64,000 bases of DNA from Liolophura sinensis. Lineage: Eukaryota; Mollusca; Polyplacophora; Chitonida; Chitonidae. The stretch covers positions 16,279,764 to 16,343,763 of the forward strand of contig NC_088306.1 in the NCBI RefSeq assembly GCF_032854445.1, read 5' to 3'. This document shows positions 12,535 to 26,520 of the stretch, piece after piece. Made by a program: the position numbers and the translations under genes. The notes below the pieces were generated by a model. The model was not told the DNA's origin. It did not search any database and saw nothing but the letters and a program-made list of their open reading frames with translations. The first letter of the stretch is position 1; each line of letters opens with the position of its first letter.

Positions 12535-13244
12535 TTGTCAGTTTTTGTTGTGTATGTGTATGGATATATATGTGTGTGTGTATATATATAAGTTCATAGC
12601 TGTTCATATAAGATGCAGTTGATAAAAACCTCTGGTTGTCTTATATATATATATGCCATGCATATATTAACTTCTGTATGCGTTTCATTTTTCCCTTCAC
12701 TGTGAAGTCATTCATAAGAATTACTAAATCTTCAAGGGACACTCAAGGTCAAAGCTGTTTGGTTGCACAAGTATCGTCTGGTCATCTAGCGGTGACAGGT
12801 TATTGATAGTCTTGTTCATTAATTACTTTTGTCTTATCCTAATGAATGTAAATAGAAAGTGAAGGTGATAATCATAAGCAAAGCCTTGTAACGAGAAAAT
12901 ATGAACTGTTCTCGGCCATGATGGATGAGTTTACAGGAGAATGTTGACAGCTACAGAGCCTTACTGTGACACTGATGTATGTTTTGTCTACAAAAAACAA
13001 CTGATCAGAGATTTGGATGGGAGTTTTTGTCTACTCAGTATGTATTTTATATGGTTCAGTCACCTGGACAGTGGTTGTACAACATTTAGGTTTAGAGTAT
13101 GGAACAGACAGTTAAAAAACAACAAAATGTGATTAAAACAATTTTCATCCGCCCCCCCCCCCCTCGCTCCATCCTGTTTCAGTGGAACAGCGTGAGTGTA
13201 TGTGTTCTTAAATGTAAATGTATATAAATTAATCGTAAGTTAGA

Positions 13245-13408
13245 AGGTCTGACAGCAACTGGAGGATGGTCATGGGTTTCCCAGGCTCTGCCCTGTTTTC
13301 CTTCCACCATATTGCAGGTCGCCATCATATAAGTGAAATATTCTTGAGTATGAAGTTAAAAACATCAAACAAATAAATAAATTAATAAATAAATATATAA
13401 ATATAATC
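13245..13408 (+). mobile_element. SINE type B, 3' part (second segment)
   Basis: Counterpart of the element at 1340-1495 with identical truncation, so the insertion predates the divergence of the two versions. Confidence 0.85.
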
Positions 13409-13584
13409 TGAGGTTTAAAACATCATTGAGGTGCCAGATAATTGATTAAAACAAACCTCTTGTAGATCGTTAATTGCATAGCTCATTGTAACGCAGGAAG
13501 ATGTCAAATAAGGAATGTTTTTTCATGCATTAGAAATGTTTCTTCTGTCGTTGACTCGCTTGATGGTAAGGTTTGGAGCTTATT

Positions 13585-14664
13585 CTGATATTTTTCATTC
13601 TGATTATTTCTGTAGTACATGTCATGTCACATGTACTATTCTGTGATCAAACCATTCATAGCTGATATTTTTCGTTCTGATTATTTCTGTAGTACATGTC
13701 ATGTCACATGTACTATTCTGTGATCAAACCATTCATACCTGATATTTGTCGCTCTGATTATTTCTGTAATACATGTCATGCCACATGTACTGTTCTGTGA
13801 TCAAACCATTCATACCTGATATTTTTCGTTCTGGTTATTTCTGCAGTACATGTCATGTCACGTACTGTTCTGTGATCAAACCATTCATACCTGATATTTT
13901 TCGTTCTGATTATTTCTGTAGTACATGTCATGTCACATGTACTGTTCTGTGATCAAACCATTCATGCCTGATATTTGTCGTTCTGATTATTTCTGTAGTA
14001 CATGTCATGTCACATGTACTATTCTGTGATCAAACCATTCATACCTGATATTTGTCGTTCTGGTTATTTCTGTAGTACATGTCATGCCACATGTACTGTT
14101 CTGTGATCAAACCATTCATACCTGATATTTGTCGTTCTGGTTATTTCTGTAGTACATGTCATGCCACATGTACTGTTCTGTGATCAAACCATTCATACCT
14201 GATATTTGTCGTTCTGATTATTTCTGTAGTACATGTCATGTCACATGTACTGTTCTGTGATCAAACCATTCATACCTGATATTTTTCGTTCTGATTATTT
14301 CTGTAGTACATGTCATGTCACATGTACTGTTCTGTGATCAAACCATTCATGCCTGATATTTGTCGTTCTGATTATTTCTGTAGTACATGTCATGTCACAT
14401 GTACTATTCTGTGATCAAACCATTCATACCTGATATTTGTCGTTCTGGTTATTTCTGTAGTACATGTCATGTCACATGTACTGTTCTGTGATCAAACCAT
14501 TCATACCTGATATTTTTCGTTCTGATTATTTCTGTAGTACATGTCATGTCACATGTACTGTTCTGTGATCAAACCATTCATGCCTGATATTTGTCGTTCT
14601 GATTATTTCTGTAGTACATGTCATGTCACATGTACTGTTCTGTGATCAAACCATTCATACCTGT
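13585..14664. repeat. 77-bp satellite array (14 copies)
   Basis: Counterpart of 1676-2988 with 14 units, three fewer. The first and last units match the other array, so the length change is internal. Confidence 0.95.
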
Positions 14665-16290
14665 TCCTGTAGGTGTATATTGAATACTTATTTCACAGTC
14701 TAATGGTGCGTGTTGGCGGGGACAGAAAAGAAGCCCTGATTTTATATGACAAAGAATATCAATTCAGACATTTGTCAATTATGGATCTGTTTTGTGAAAT
14801 AAATTTAAAAGAAGATGGATTTAACTCGCCAGGTGTCTGAAGGTTAATTGAATTTCTATTCAAATGCTTCAGGTGGGTGCCCAGGTATTGTTGAGACTTA
14901 CAAATGCATAGTACCACAGAGAAAGTTGTCATTTCTGCCCTTCTGAATGAAAATCGCAAAACCTTAGAGTGAAGTCGAACATTGAAAGTGAGACGTTCAG
15001 GCAGTAAACTTCCTAAAACTTTGCAGGCTGTAAGAAAGAAATTTACAAAGAGTACGGACTTATCAGTAGGACTTCAGCCAATTTACTGGAACAAAATTTT
15101 GAATTGTTCTTGGTGCTATGTATAATTGTGTGACGGAGAAGGATGTATATTTAGTAGTACTGGACAAGACTTGATGAGCAGATGGCCTCTGTCTAGTCAT
15201 CAAAAACACACCTGTGATTTGGTGCAGAGGTGTGGCTAAGGTAATCTGATACACTTAACCAATATGTAACTTTTTTGTCATAATTCAAATATCTGGTCAT
15301 TGAGCCTCTGTCTGTCAGTCAGCCTGGTGGGTGTTTGTTTGACCTTGAGCTAGAACCAGACAGAAATCGTCTGGGATGTCTCCTTGTAGTATTTATCCCA
15401 CAGTTCGCAGGTGATTTTTGATAGGATGGTTTAGACTTGAGAGTTTACATGCACTTAATTTGTCTTGAAGTACTAGACATACAGGATTATACCTAGAACT
15501 TCAATGTATACTCCTTATTTGATTATTCTGAAAATGATAAATGAAAGACTTCGGCAAACAGTAGGTTCTGTTGAAAGCTTGAACAGAGACAACATTATTA
15601 TATTCTGTTGACAGCATAAGAATAATTGTAAGCTGTATTTAAATTGTAAAATTTATGTCTCAATGGGCTCTTACCTTTAGGGGAAATTTTGACTGAAATC
15701 GAAGTTTGCTTTGTGATCTCTGGGCCTGGAGCTATGGTTTGTCCAGTATTTTCTAGACTCTTCCTAGAAGTCCGCCACCTACAAAAACCTGACATCTTGT
15801 ATTCTTGAGTACAACATAAGCTCTATAAACTCCATAAAATAAAAAAACTCCATAAACTATGAATGTAAATCTCGGTGAAAGTTGGCACTGTCTCCTCCTG
15901 ATTGGTTTAAATCATCAACGTTAATGTCTTTTGTCTGAAGTCTGAAGACGTTATGTGTTGCGAGGTAGAGCCAGTGGATCGGGAGGTATGTCCACTGTCG
16001 ACAGTGTTCTTGTCTTGCCGACGACATTTCTCCAGCATGCGCAATGAAGAGCTAACATCGTAACTCATGAAACCTCGGGATTTCTGCCTGGCTCTCTCCA
16101 TGGTGACCTATCTAGTCCTGTTTTTCTGGTTCTTGCTCACTTCTGCTCAGATGCGTTTCAACCAAACTACCTGAAACAATGACAGACATTTTTTTTTTAC
16201 AACCTAAATCCATCACCACGGATATGGGGGTCATTGGTTACAGTGAAGAATTATTTGGCTTTTGTTGTGAAATTCACTTCTGAGATGTCA

Positions 16291-16528
16291 GGGCCGAATT
16301 GTTCAAAAGTGTATTAGCTAATACCAACATTAAGTCACATGATATGTTTACGATTTTAACAAAACCCAGCAACCAATATAGATGTATACTGAGATCAAAT
16401 GGAACCGCAGTAGTCTATATTTAATATACATACTGTTACATAATTTGTTTTGGGGCCAAATGCAACATTGAGGACTTAGATTCAAGTCAAAGGTATTAAG
16501 TCTTAAGACAGTTTTGAGCAACTGGGCA
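16291..16528 (-). mobile_element. MITE-like element, family 2 (second segment)
   Basis: Counterpart of 4616-4854; here the left end reads GGGCCGAATTGTTC, one base closer to the family ends. Confidence 0.75.
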
Positions 16529-17289
16529 ATGGGGATTAATAGATAGATGAATATAAAGAAGAAAAAAAACCATTAAGAATGATGTAACAATCATTGTGTA
16601 CAGGTGTATTGTTCTTGATGTAAACAAAATATTATGCTGATAGATGTTAAAAAAAAAAAACTGGTTTCAGCTGTGATTAGGGCTTCCGTCTTTTTTTGTT
16701 GTTGTACATGTTCAGTGAATCTGTATTACGGCTACAGGAATTCATCCCGCAAAATGCTGCAAGCTTTTTGTTGATAATAAGTTAAAGACAACCATTGTGT
16801 TGGATTTCACCAAAAAAAAAACAAAAAAACAATTCATTCTTCATTTAGAAGATCTGATAAGTAGACTGAAAAAAAATAATGAATAGATGAAAAATTAAGC
16901 CTCGGAAAAAGTTTTAGTGTCGGAAAAACCCTGCAGAAAACTGGAAATTCAACAAAATTGTTAACAGGACTGGATGACTTGTTTGGCATTAGCTGATTCA
17001 TGGTTGTTCGTAATTGTTGCAAGGTGATATAAAAATGAAGATTTGTTTTGTTTAATGAAGCTTAAAATTACCTGTACTTTTTAAGAGGTAATTACATCTG
17101 TATTGTCTGTACATGTACTTTGAAGTGAGTACAATTAGGATTTACATGTATATAAATGTTTTATGAATTAGTGCTAATATAGTCAGTTTAAAGAACATTT
17201 ATTCCCCTCCGCATGCTCACAATATCTAGTTCTTCTTTATGATACATGCAGGACAAGCTCTCTTCCTCATTCATCTCTTTTTCTCAATG

Positions 17290-17470
17290 GATTTAGCTGA
17301 GGTTTGATATTAAACACCCTCAAGCTTATTCAGCAGAGAAGCTACTCATTGTTCAGAAATTGAACAGAAAAAAAGTATTATTCAGTCTACACAGAATAAT
17401 ATTCTCAGAATGTGTGCTAGAATAAACAGCTTGCAAACATGCTAAAAAGATTAAGGAAGTACTGTATCAG
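17290..17470 (-). mobile_element. MITE-like element, family 1, degenerate (second segment)
   Basis: Counterpart of 5630-5800, with a few substitutions. Confidence 0.6.
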
Positions 17471-18952
17471 TAAATTTGTATTTGCAGACTGCAACTGCAG
17501 ACACTGCTTCCTGCCAGAAACTGTCGTCTGCCTCTTCCCTGAAGTTTAAAACAAATATTGGAGCTAGGGCACCCAGGATTAAAACTGAAGCTAACAGTAC
17601 ATGAAGACATTAGTCAAATCTCTTCATTGTTGTTAGAATTTGATTTCTTAGTAATAAATGCCATTACATACAGGCAACTACAAAAGCAAATAATTTAAAT
17701 ACAACTCTTTAAAAGAAAATCTCAGGACATTTTGAGTTTGACTGTTAGTTGTTCACACATGTTTGTACTTGAATAAAATGAATATTGCTCATATGTTTTT
17801 GTACATTCAGTTTAAATGATATAGGGAATTTTTAAGAGAATTTAACCCAAATTTATCATTCCCCCCTTAATTTGGCCTTTTTGGGGGGTATGCTGTAATA
17901 AGGGCACCTCCAAGGGCTATCAAAATGTTGTTGTATTCGGCCCTGCGATCAGTACCCAGCCTTGAAGTATTTGGTCCGTTTTAATGCCAGTACAAGTTAT
18001 AAATTTATATATATATAGGTACATGTATATATGCATGTTGAAATTTTTATGCAATCCATGAAGTGATGAAATAGTTTCTTTTCTTCTGTGCTCAGTCAGT
18101 CTGGGACCTAGTAGCCCCAGGGTATGTGCTGGTATGTGATATAATCGACCCCGTTTACCGATGTATGTCACTCTATTTCTGAACAGGTACAAAGTGATTC
18201 CGATTGCAATTTGATGGCTGTCATATTTACAGATGCCACTAAGTTCTGGCTTTGTGCTGTGGAGCGGACTATTTGTTATCTGGCATTCCACTCAGACTAT
18301 GTGTGCCATTCATAAAACTGCTCACAGGTAGCGCTGTATAGTGACGGAGGGAGGGATAGACTTACCTGTCAGACATAACTATGGGCGGTGCCCACTGGAG
18401 GGTAACGAGCTATTTACTGGCAACCTGAGAAAGCTTTAAGCAGGTAACATTGAAAAATGGCCTCAATTCAGGCAGGTAACATTGAAAAATGGCCTCAATT
18501 CAGGCCACGTCATGACTCAACAGAATAATGGTAGGCAACATCAATTTTATTTTGTGTTTCACAAGCGAGCCCCCAGAAACAAAAAAACCCAAAAAATGAA
18601 ATAAAAATGAATGGGAAAATACACTTTTTTTTATTTTGTTCAATCTTGATGTTTTAATAATTACCCTGTTTTTGCAAGGCTTCTCTGTTTATGTGAGTAT
18701 GTCTTCATTAGGAATCCACATTTTCGACAAATTAGATGATTTTCTAGTTTTATTTTTCGTGTGATATTCTCCTCTGACTTTAGAAAAAGATTTATTCTGC
18801 CCGTAAAACAGCCAGTTTAAACTGCAATGACTTTATTATAATACAAGATGTAAATATGCAAAAAATCTTGTGCCAGAATATGTAGCCACGGATCCTGTAT
18901 GATGTCCTTATGATCTTCGTATGATGTGGAGTCCTGCTGCCCTCATTGTCAT

Positions 18953-19321
18953 ACCGCCCCCTGATGACTCAGTTGGTAGAGCATCCACATTGGGAGCGGT
19001 AGATCCAGGGTCAATCCTGAATTGTGTCACTCTTAGGACCTTAAAAGATCAAGTTGTAGCTTCCTCGCTTGGCATTCAGCATTAAGGGGATAGTGCGGCG
19101 ACTGGCTTATTTCCTACCAGTATATTGGCTCAGATGGTGTGGCTTACTTGCCTTTGGTAAGGCGTTTCAGTGAAGCAGCACTAGATAAAAGAGCAGTGGA
19201 AATCCGTCCTGCAACAAGGAGGCACATCACATGCACTCTGAAGACTCTGCCATCGTCATATGCCTGGAAAATTGTCCACGTTAAATTCTAAGCAGTGACT
19301 GACTCACTCACTCACTCACTT
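18953..19321 (+). mobile_element. tRNA-derived SINE type A (second segment)
   Basis: Counterpart of 7275-7645 at the same place relative to its neighbours. Confidence 0.85.
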
Positions 19322-19528
19322 CTCATTGTTACTCTGGGTTCAAGTCCAGCTTATGCTGGCTTCCTCTACGACTGTATGTGGGAAGATCTGGTAGCAACCT
19401 GTGGATGGTCATCTGTTTCCCCTGGACTTAGTCTGCTCGGTTTCTTCACAAAATGATGCTGATGGCCGTTGTACAAGTGAAATATTCTCGAGTACGGCGT
19501 AAAAGGCCAATGAAATAAATAAATGGAA
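19322..19528 (+). mobile_element. SINE type B, diverged (second segment)
   Basis: Counterpart of 7646-7850. Confidence 0.8.
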
Positions 19529-19572
19529 ATGCTGTCCTCATTGGCTCATTTAACCAAAGTGTTATTCTCATT

Positions 19573-19737
19573 ACACTCTAACAACCCCTGATCAGTGAGG
19601 TCCCGGGTTCAAATCCATCTCCCTCTGCTTTGTTAGCGGTTTCATATAGGCGGTAAACTCTTGGAGTGTGGCCTTCCACATAAGTAGAATATCAACCACA
19701 GGCTCTGCATCCTTTGGGATTTCTAATACTAGTATCG
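19573..19737 (+). mobile_element. tRNA-like SINE fragment (second segment)
   Basis: Counterpart of 7900-8045. Confidence 0.5.
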
Positions 19738-19738
19738 C

Positions 19739-19793
19739 GTCTGGTTGAATTTTACGGTGATATTTGACATCTCAAGGGCTACATACTCTGTCC
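19739..19793. repeat. Single unit of the 54-bp repeat
   Basis: The locus that carries 12 tandem units in the first segment has one here, with the same flanks (GCGTCTGG... and ...CTTGAAGTCGGGAGACC). Confidence 0.93.
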
Positions 19794-20146
19794 ACCTTGA
19801 AGTCGGGAGACCTGGGATCAAACCCCTGGTCGGCTGATACTAAAGACTTTGAAAATGGTACTTGTTGCTGCCTCGCTTGGCACTCAGCACTGAGTGGCTG
19901 GACCAAGGAAACAGGACTGTATGGTTGGCCCGGTGTCAGTGTATTGTGCCTCGGTGGGATATCGGTGTCTGTTGTCTTCGGCATCATATCTCAGTGGTGG
20001 CAGCACTTTGACAGCTTGGACCTGCCCTGTCACCAGAAGATACAGTATATATATATCAGTATAAGTGCTCACCTAATGACTCCTCCTCGTCATATGACTG
20101 AAAAATTGTTAAGTACGACCCCAAGCGTACATTCATTCGTTAATTC
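19793..20146 (+). mobile_element. SINE type D (second segment)
   Basis: Counterpart of 8705-9065. It carries a 151-codon open frame (19764-20219) that is only a reading through the SINE. Confidence 0.8.
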
Positions 20147-20581
20147 AAGGCCTATACTGGAGATGTATATACATACATGGGTGTCAAGTGGTTATAAAAG
20201 GTGTGTTTCTGTAACATAGTTACTAAGTCTGTAACTTATGTACATTTCAGAAAGGTTACATGAATTTTACTCACAATGGTTACGATACTTTGTTACAATG
20301 GTAAAACAACAAAAATGTGACCCTTGACTAATTGACATATTTTGCCTAAAACTGAGGGCTATTTATCTTAGAAAAGTGTTTTGAGGTTTGTTTGGAAAGT
20401 GGGATGAGATCATACTGGAAAAATCTATCTTTCAGCACCAAAAGTGATATGTCTTAAAGGCACTTTTTTGAGTGTAATTTTAGGTTATATACATTTCAGA
20501 TATGTGTAGGTGACGGGGCGGCCTGCACATCAGACACTTGCTATTTGATAGGGGCAATGTGATGTGCTCTGATAATATAAG

Positions 20582-20941
20582 GAGTGAGTGAGTGCTTGGG
20601 GTTTATTGTTGTACTTAACAATTTTTCAGTCATATGATGACAAAGCAATCCTTAGAGTGCATGTGATGTGCCTCCTTGTTGCTGGACAAATTTCCATCGC
20701 TCTTTTATCTAGTGCTGCTTCACTAAGACGCCTTACCGAAGGCAAGTAAGTCACCCCGCCCAAGCCATTATAGTGATACTGGTCAACCAGTAGTTGCACT
20801 ATGCCCCTTCATGCTGAACTCTAAGCGAGGAGGTTACAACTTCCTCTTTTAAAGTCTTAAGATGTGACTCGACCCAGGATTGACCCTGGATCTACTGCTC
20901 CCGAAGCGGACGCTCTACCAACTGTGCTATTGGGGCCGGTA
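20582..20941 (-). mobile_element. tRNA-derived SINE type A, reverse (second segment)
   Basis: Counterpart of 9507-9845. It retains ~20 bp (TTTATCTAGTGCTGCTTC) missing from the first version. Confidence 0.87.
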
Positions 20942-21537
20942 AAAATATAAGGAAGTATTATAAATTGCATCATGGTTTTAATGACAGTTAAAAGCTGTTT
21001 ATGTACAGAACGTCATGCTCTTTGACATGAATTTGTAGACTTTCAATATTCCTATACAATTCCTATTGTCTTAAATGAATTAAACTGCAGTCCTGAAAAC
21101 AGTGGTACGATTTTTGTTAGAGTCCTGTAAATTGCGTGAAATCATGGAAATAGAGCGAGTGTTTTCATTTGACTGGAAGTAATATGTTCATGCAATGTTC
21201 AAACGGATTGTGCACAAATCCGGCCATTATCAAATACATTGGGTAGGGCTGTAACATCCAGGTCATGAGACTTAAAACTGTGTCAGCCAATGTAAAATAC
21301 GTACATTTATATATATATGTTGTAAATTTTGGAAACATCACCAATTATGTGGTATCATTCATTTTGACACATAGACAAGTTCACATATTTCACTTAAAAT
21401 TTCAACCGTTTCTATGCAACTCATTTTCCAGGATATAAATTCTATGAGGTACATTCATCTTAGAAAATAAGATGTTTTAAGACGAGTGATGGATGTTCAA
21501 GTTTCAGCACCAAAACTAACATTTATGATTTTTATTT

Positions 21538-23865
21538 TAATTCTGAAAAATTCCCCTTTTTTGTGGGGGTGGGGGGGGATTTTTAGAGCATTTACTGTAC
21601 ATCTATTAAGCGTCAACCAATCACTGAGGTCAGGATTCATGTATTTACTGCAGTAGTGTGAAGAATAAAAACAGTAGAATGAAAGCATGTAGTTCAAGTA
21701 GCCTAATAATATTCTTTTTTCTGTTCTTGTTTTTGTGTAAGCTTACGGTGAGCAGAAGGCCTAAGGGCTACATGGACTGATGGATATATCATAACCTCTA
21801 AGTGATTTTTCACAGATGTCTCATGATTTATTTTTTGCTTTAATATATGGCTTTTTTTTTTAAATCTCCTCCAAGGAGAAACTTGTGGATATTTACTTTT
21901 CAAGATCACTACAACATGCACCCTAATTCCTCAACCGTTTTTGCATAAGAAATAGTAATTTTAAATGCATTTTATCTACCCAAAACAAATCAACACAACT
22001 TTTCTGCCTGTTGTTGGCTAACTAATCAGTGCTTCTTTCAAGTAAAATGATATTTTTGTTAAATTATCAAGACAGAATAATAAAGCCTCAAATTTTGACA
22101 AAGTATAAAACCCCATTTACATTTACATGGGCTAGTATGTTGAGAATTCTTACAGCATTTTTTTTACTTTTTTGCATGTTTGCATTTATAGATAGATAGA
22201 TAGATAGATAGGTAGTTTATTTACTCAGGGTTACATAATTTTGTTTATTGAAGCATATTCTGAGGACATTAGTTTGTGTAGACTCATCAAATTGTACTTC
22301 TTGTGAAGTCCTGAACTCGGTCAGTGCAACCAATGTAGTTTTGTCTTCAAAATCCTGTGAACAAGATGTATTATTCCCTGGTTAGTCCATGACGGGGTTC
22401 AGAGGTCAAATCTAGATACAAGTGATTCCCTGTGTAATAACACCATTTCATTTGCCTTTATGTTTATTTTTTAAGAGCCCTCTTTTAGTCAGTTTAATCA
22501 TGAAGTTCTACTCTTTTGGGGACACACGAGTGCTGCCTGCGTGAATTATTACCATCTTGTCTGAATTCAGTTTTAAGACTGATATCTGGTCACTTTTCCT
22601 AAACATATTCTCACTTTGTAAATAAATCATCTAAGATTTCCATATAAGTTTATACATCCCCACGGTCAGATGGTTTCTGACCTCGGGGATTTAGCCCTGT
22701 TCCCCCAGAAATCTTTGGTACGCCTAAAAGATCTTCTAATTCCTTGCTGATAATATATACTCTGCTAAATATATCATAATATGAGTGACACTCCTTTACT
22801 CTTATTTAAATTTTTGGCCTCTTTTTCATTTTTATTCAAACAAGACAAATTATTTTCTTGTGTTTAATTTCTGTGAAAACTAGATTAATAGCGCTTGTTA
22901 GGCAAACTCAAAGAAAAAAAAACATCTAAAAATTTGCAGTAAAATAATATGGCCTTACTCTGATGCAAACTTCATGTATGTGTATTGCTTGTATATTGCT
23001 TTATAAAATGCCCAGGCAAATTGGTTCACGTTAAAATTGAATTGAGCAATGTGTGTAAAGAGGCGCAGGGATGATATCCACATGGGCCTGGAGGTTTGGT
23101 GATCTGTTACTGAAACCCCTGTGAGAGCCCAAGCCCTCAACCTGTTGCTTACTCTTGTGAATAACCTGGGAGGGGCTGACTGGAACCTTTCACGTCCCCT
23201 CTTTTACACAGAACACTATTCACCGTACCTGCGTATTCATTTAAACAAACCATTTTTATCTCTCCCTATTTTTACACCCATCAAACAGAAGGGCTGTGTG
23301 CCCGGGGTTTTGACGCGCGTGACGAAGAAAGGCCAAAGTCTGCCTCCTTGATGTGTATAATTGGGCGATTTTAGTGAAGGGCGGACAGCCACAGAGATGA
23401 TTGGGATATAAGAAAAATTGGGGACATGTATTTAGTTGTATCAAAATATTCCATCTGTAAAAAAAAAATGAAATCTGATTCATATGTGTTGGGATAAAAT
23501 CTGAATAATATTTCACACGGAGCGTATTAAAGCGCATTTTGAAATATCTGTTTAATGGGTACAATACTTGAATTACATATGTACATGTATGCTCTTTGTT
23601 GGAGTACAGATGCATCTTCATTGCATGTAGATATGTATTCTACAATCTGGAGAGCTGATCAAGAGCCTTTCATTGGCTTCCAAGATCGTCGGGGGAGGGA
23701 AAAAACCCTATGAAATTCCAAAATGAATTTGTCGCAGTAGTGGTTGACAAATTTCATGTGTGGCTCTAGTTTTGTTACTTTTTGTATTGACAGTTCCACT
23801 TTTCTTATGTGTACTGTTAACATTCATGTAGTTATGTGTATATATGTATCTACATGTGTGAGGTC
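21538..23865. other. Intergenic/intronic, no gene seen
   Basis: AT-rich DNA. Contains a short (GATA)n run at about 22187-22211, a degenerate family 1 MITE at about 22225-22350 (core GAAGCATATTCTGAGGACAT, CCAATGTAGTTTTGTCTTC) and an isolated end-like motif at 21922-21950 (CCTAATTCCTCAACCG). No exon recognised. Confidence 0.5.
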
Positions 23866-24320
23866 ATACATGTACTACATATTAAATAATGTAGATTATA
23901 ATGTAGTTACAGGTGTACATAACATAGTTGAAGTAATACATTATACTTTATAATGTAGTTACAGGTGTACACAACATAGATGAAGTCATACATTGTACTT
24001 TATAATGTAGTTACAGGTGTACATAACATAATTTAAGTAATGCATTGTACATTATAGTTTAGTTACAGTTGTACATTGTACTTTAAAATGTAGTTACAGG
24101 TGTACATAACATAGTTGCAGTAATACATTGTACTTTATAATGTAGTTACAGTTGTGCATTGTATTTTAAAATGTAGTTACAGTTGTACATTATATTTTAA
24201 AATGTAGTTACAGGTGTACATAACATAGTTGCAGTAATACATTGTACTTTTTGTTATAGTTGTACATGGCAAATAATGTAGTTACAGTGATACATTGTAT
24301 ATAATGTAGTTACACTTTTT
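23866..24320. repeat. Degenerate ~50-60-bp tandem repeat
   Basis: Repeats of ATAATGTAGTTACAGGTGTA, CATAACATAGTTGAAGTAAT and ACATTGTACTTTA in varying order and length, about eight rounds with internal deletions. Confidence 0.8.
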
Positions 24321-26280
24321 AAACTACAGTGAGCAGCTCTTATCCAAAACATTAAAACAGGACATGACCATGTACACATAAATTTAATTAAACGACATTT
24401 TTATTAAATTTTTCTAAATTAAATTTTTATTAAGCGTTTGTTATGTTATTGTCCTCGGCCTATTTTATAACGATGTGTCTTGGAACGCACGCCCCTATTT
24501 ATATATAATGCATGCATATGTGCAAATTACTGAAACTCTGAAATCCCCAAAATCATGCGTAAATTGTCACAAGGGTGATTTTTTAAACTTTTATAAACTG
24601 CATTGTGGGTATGTTAAAACAACAATAATAAATTCATGTTTTAGCGGATTTTGTTAAGTAACTGCTGCATAAGGCCGGTTTGTTGCTGCCAGAAATCCAT
24701 CTGCTGGGGTGTCATGTGTTGTTAATGCAGTACACATGGCCACACTGTCTGATGCTGTAGCTCTTCCCCACCCACCACCACAGGCCATCTCCCCTACCCC
24801 CTTCTGATACGGCTGTATACACTAACAAGCCGAATGAAATGGGGCAGCTAAAAGCCAGTTAAATTTAGTTTAAATTACCCTGTTTGTGGGAAATATTCCA
24901 GTCTTGTCTTCTCTGTACCATTGATCATTCAAATATTTGTCCATATTCTTTTACTCAGTTTAAGCTTCATGAAAATGTGTTATATATGAATACATGTGAT
25001 GTTGATTCTGTTTTTATTTTTTTTTATAAAAAGCAGTTATTTAATATTGTCTTAAACATTTGTTTAAATTGAAAACATTTCATTTTATAACTTTTTAAAG
25101 AATGATCTAGAAAACTTTGACCATTTTCTGAAACAGTTCATCTTATAACTTTTTAAAGAATGATCTAGAAAACTGTGACCATTTTCTTTTTGTTTGTAAT
25201 TCACATGCAGGAGATATTTTTTATATGACTTAGCAAAACTGATTTCATTCATTTTTGTTGAAACTTGAGACATTTTTGAGTGTATATTCTCACTAGTACA
25301 GGTAGATGTAAGTCGTAGATGAATGTTTGTATCAGAACACCTTGACATAATCAGAAATGTTTACTAAATCGGTTTATCTGCCCCAGGGGTCAGCCATTAT
25401 GTTGAAAGACTTCCAAATATTCAGGCATGAGTTCATGATTCAGTTCATGGAAGAATTAAGCAGTGCACCTAGTGATCACAATCGCTGGACTGATAATATT
25501 AAAATAATCTCCTCTTCCTGTTTTCTTTCACATATGTCTGTCTGCTCCGTGAAAAGCAAACGCTGCACAATTTCCTCTCAATCTTCATCTTAATTCATTA
25601 GATTAGCAAGGACCTGGAAGTTTTTTTTTTAAGTGAGTTACAACATTCCTGATGGTTCCTTCACATACAACCGGTGTCTATGTGCAAATGACCTTAGGAG
25701 AGATATGTGGTGGTTCAAGGTCAAAAGTCATCAGGCACTTGTAGAAACTCAGTCATGCAGATCACAGCATGGATAAAGTAGTGGAATTCTCGTCTTGTTT
25801 TTCCCTCCTTGACTTAATTTTTATCAGGAAATCAGTGCACTGTCAGTAGTTGGTGTTGTCTTGTCATGATCGGTGTGTTGCCAAGGTGGAGTTGAGGAAG
25901 TGTGCCTCTCTTTATAGGTTCTTAGGCCCATGCAACCCAGTTCTTGAACTCAGTGGGGCTACTAGAATCAAAATCTAGAATATTCTTGCTTGTACTTCTA
26001 CAGTTTTGACTATTTCTTCAATGACAAAACTAACTTTTTATAAGAAAAAAAAACTGGATTACTAAAAACATTTTACTGGTTTTCACAACAACAGTTAACT
26101 TTACACATCAGCCTTACTTATAATAATTAATGTGATTATTGTGGGTTTTTGTTTTTTTAATTTCGTGTGAAATATGCTAAAAGTTGACCTTGAGAATTAA
26201 GTTATAACAGATTCTGCTGAACTCTACATTGTTTTACTTTTGGATTTAGCTTCAATATGGTGGAAGTACATTTAACTTAT
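24321..26280. other. Intergenic/intronic, no gene seen
   Basis: AT-rich. The only structure seen is a ~59-bp direct duplication at about 25083-25190 (unit CTTTTTAAAGAATGATCTAG, AAAACT.TGACCATTTTCT). Confidence 0.5.
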
Positions 26281-26284
26281 ACAG

Positions 26285-26520
26285 GGCTGTGAGGGGACAC
26301 CTTGGCCTAGTGGTTGAAGTGTGCTAGTGAAATACAATGATCCAAGAACGTCTCACCAATGTGGTCACTCATGCTGGCCTCTCTAGCTCCTGTTGTGCGC
26401 GGGAAGGTCTAGTAGCAGCTTGCAGTTTCTGCGGGGCTCATCTCGGTTTCCTCCCACTGTATAAAAGTATAAAAATATTCTTCAGTTAAATTTTGTAAAA
26501 CACCCATAGAATCAATCAGC
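26285..26520 (+). mobile_element. SINE type B, strongly diverged
   Basis: Starts GACACCTTGGCCTAGTGGTT (A-box-like), then TCTCACCAATGTGGTCACTC, GGGAAGGTCTAGTAGCAGC, GGTTTCCTCCCACTGTATAA and AAAATATTCTTCAGT. The order is that of the intact element at 33761, but the B box is eroded. Confidence 0.7.

Larger units (their letters stand above)
11924..21537. repeat. ~10-kb duplicated segment, version 2
   Basis: Second version of 1-10441; homology starts at TCACAATGAGAGC, the first bases of the window, and runs to TTTTTATTTT at 21537, where version 1 hits the gap. Version 2 continues without a break into single-copy DNA on the right, and 10642-11923 joins it on the left. It is therefore the version with intact flanks. 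Confidence 0.95.

Noticed and set aside
17920-18291. 123-codon minus-strand frame present in both segments (94 codons in version 1)
   Set aside because: No domain or splice context. It is conserved only because the segments are copies, and it is shortened in version 1 by a 2-bp change in a TA run.
19764-20219. 151-codon open frame
   Set aside because: Reads through a type D SINE; the counterpart in the first segment is broken by indels.
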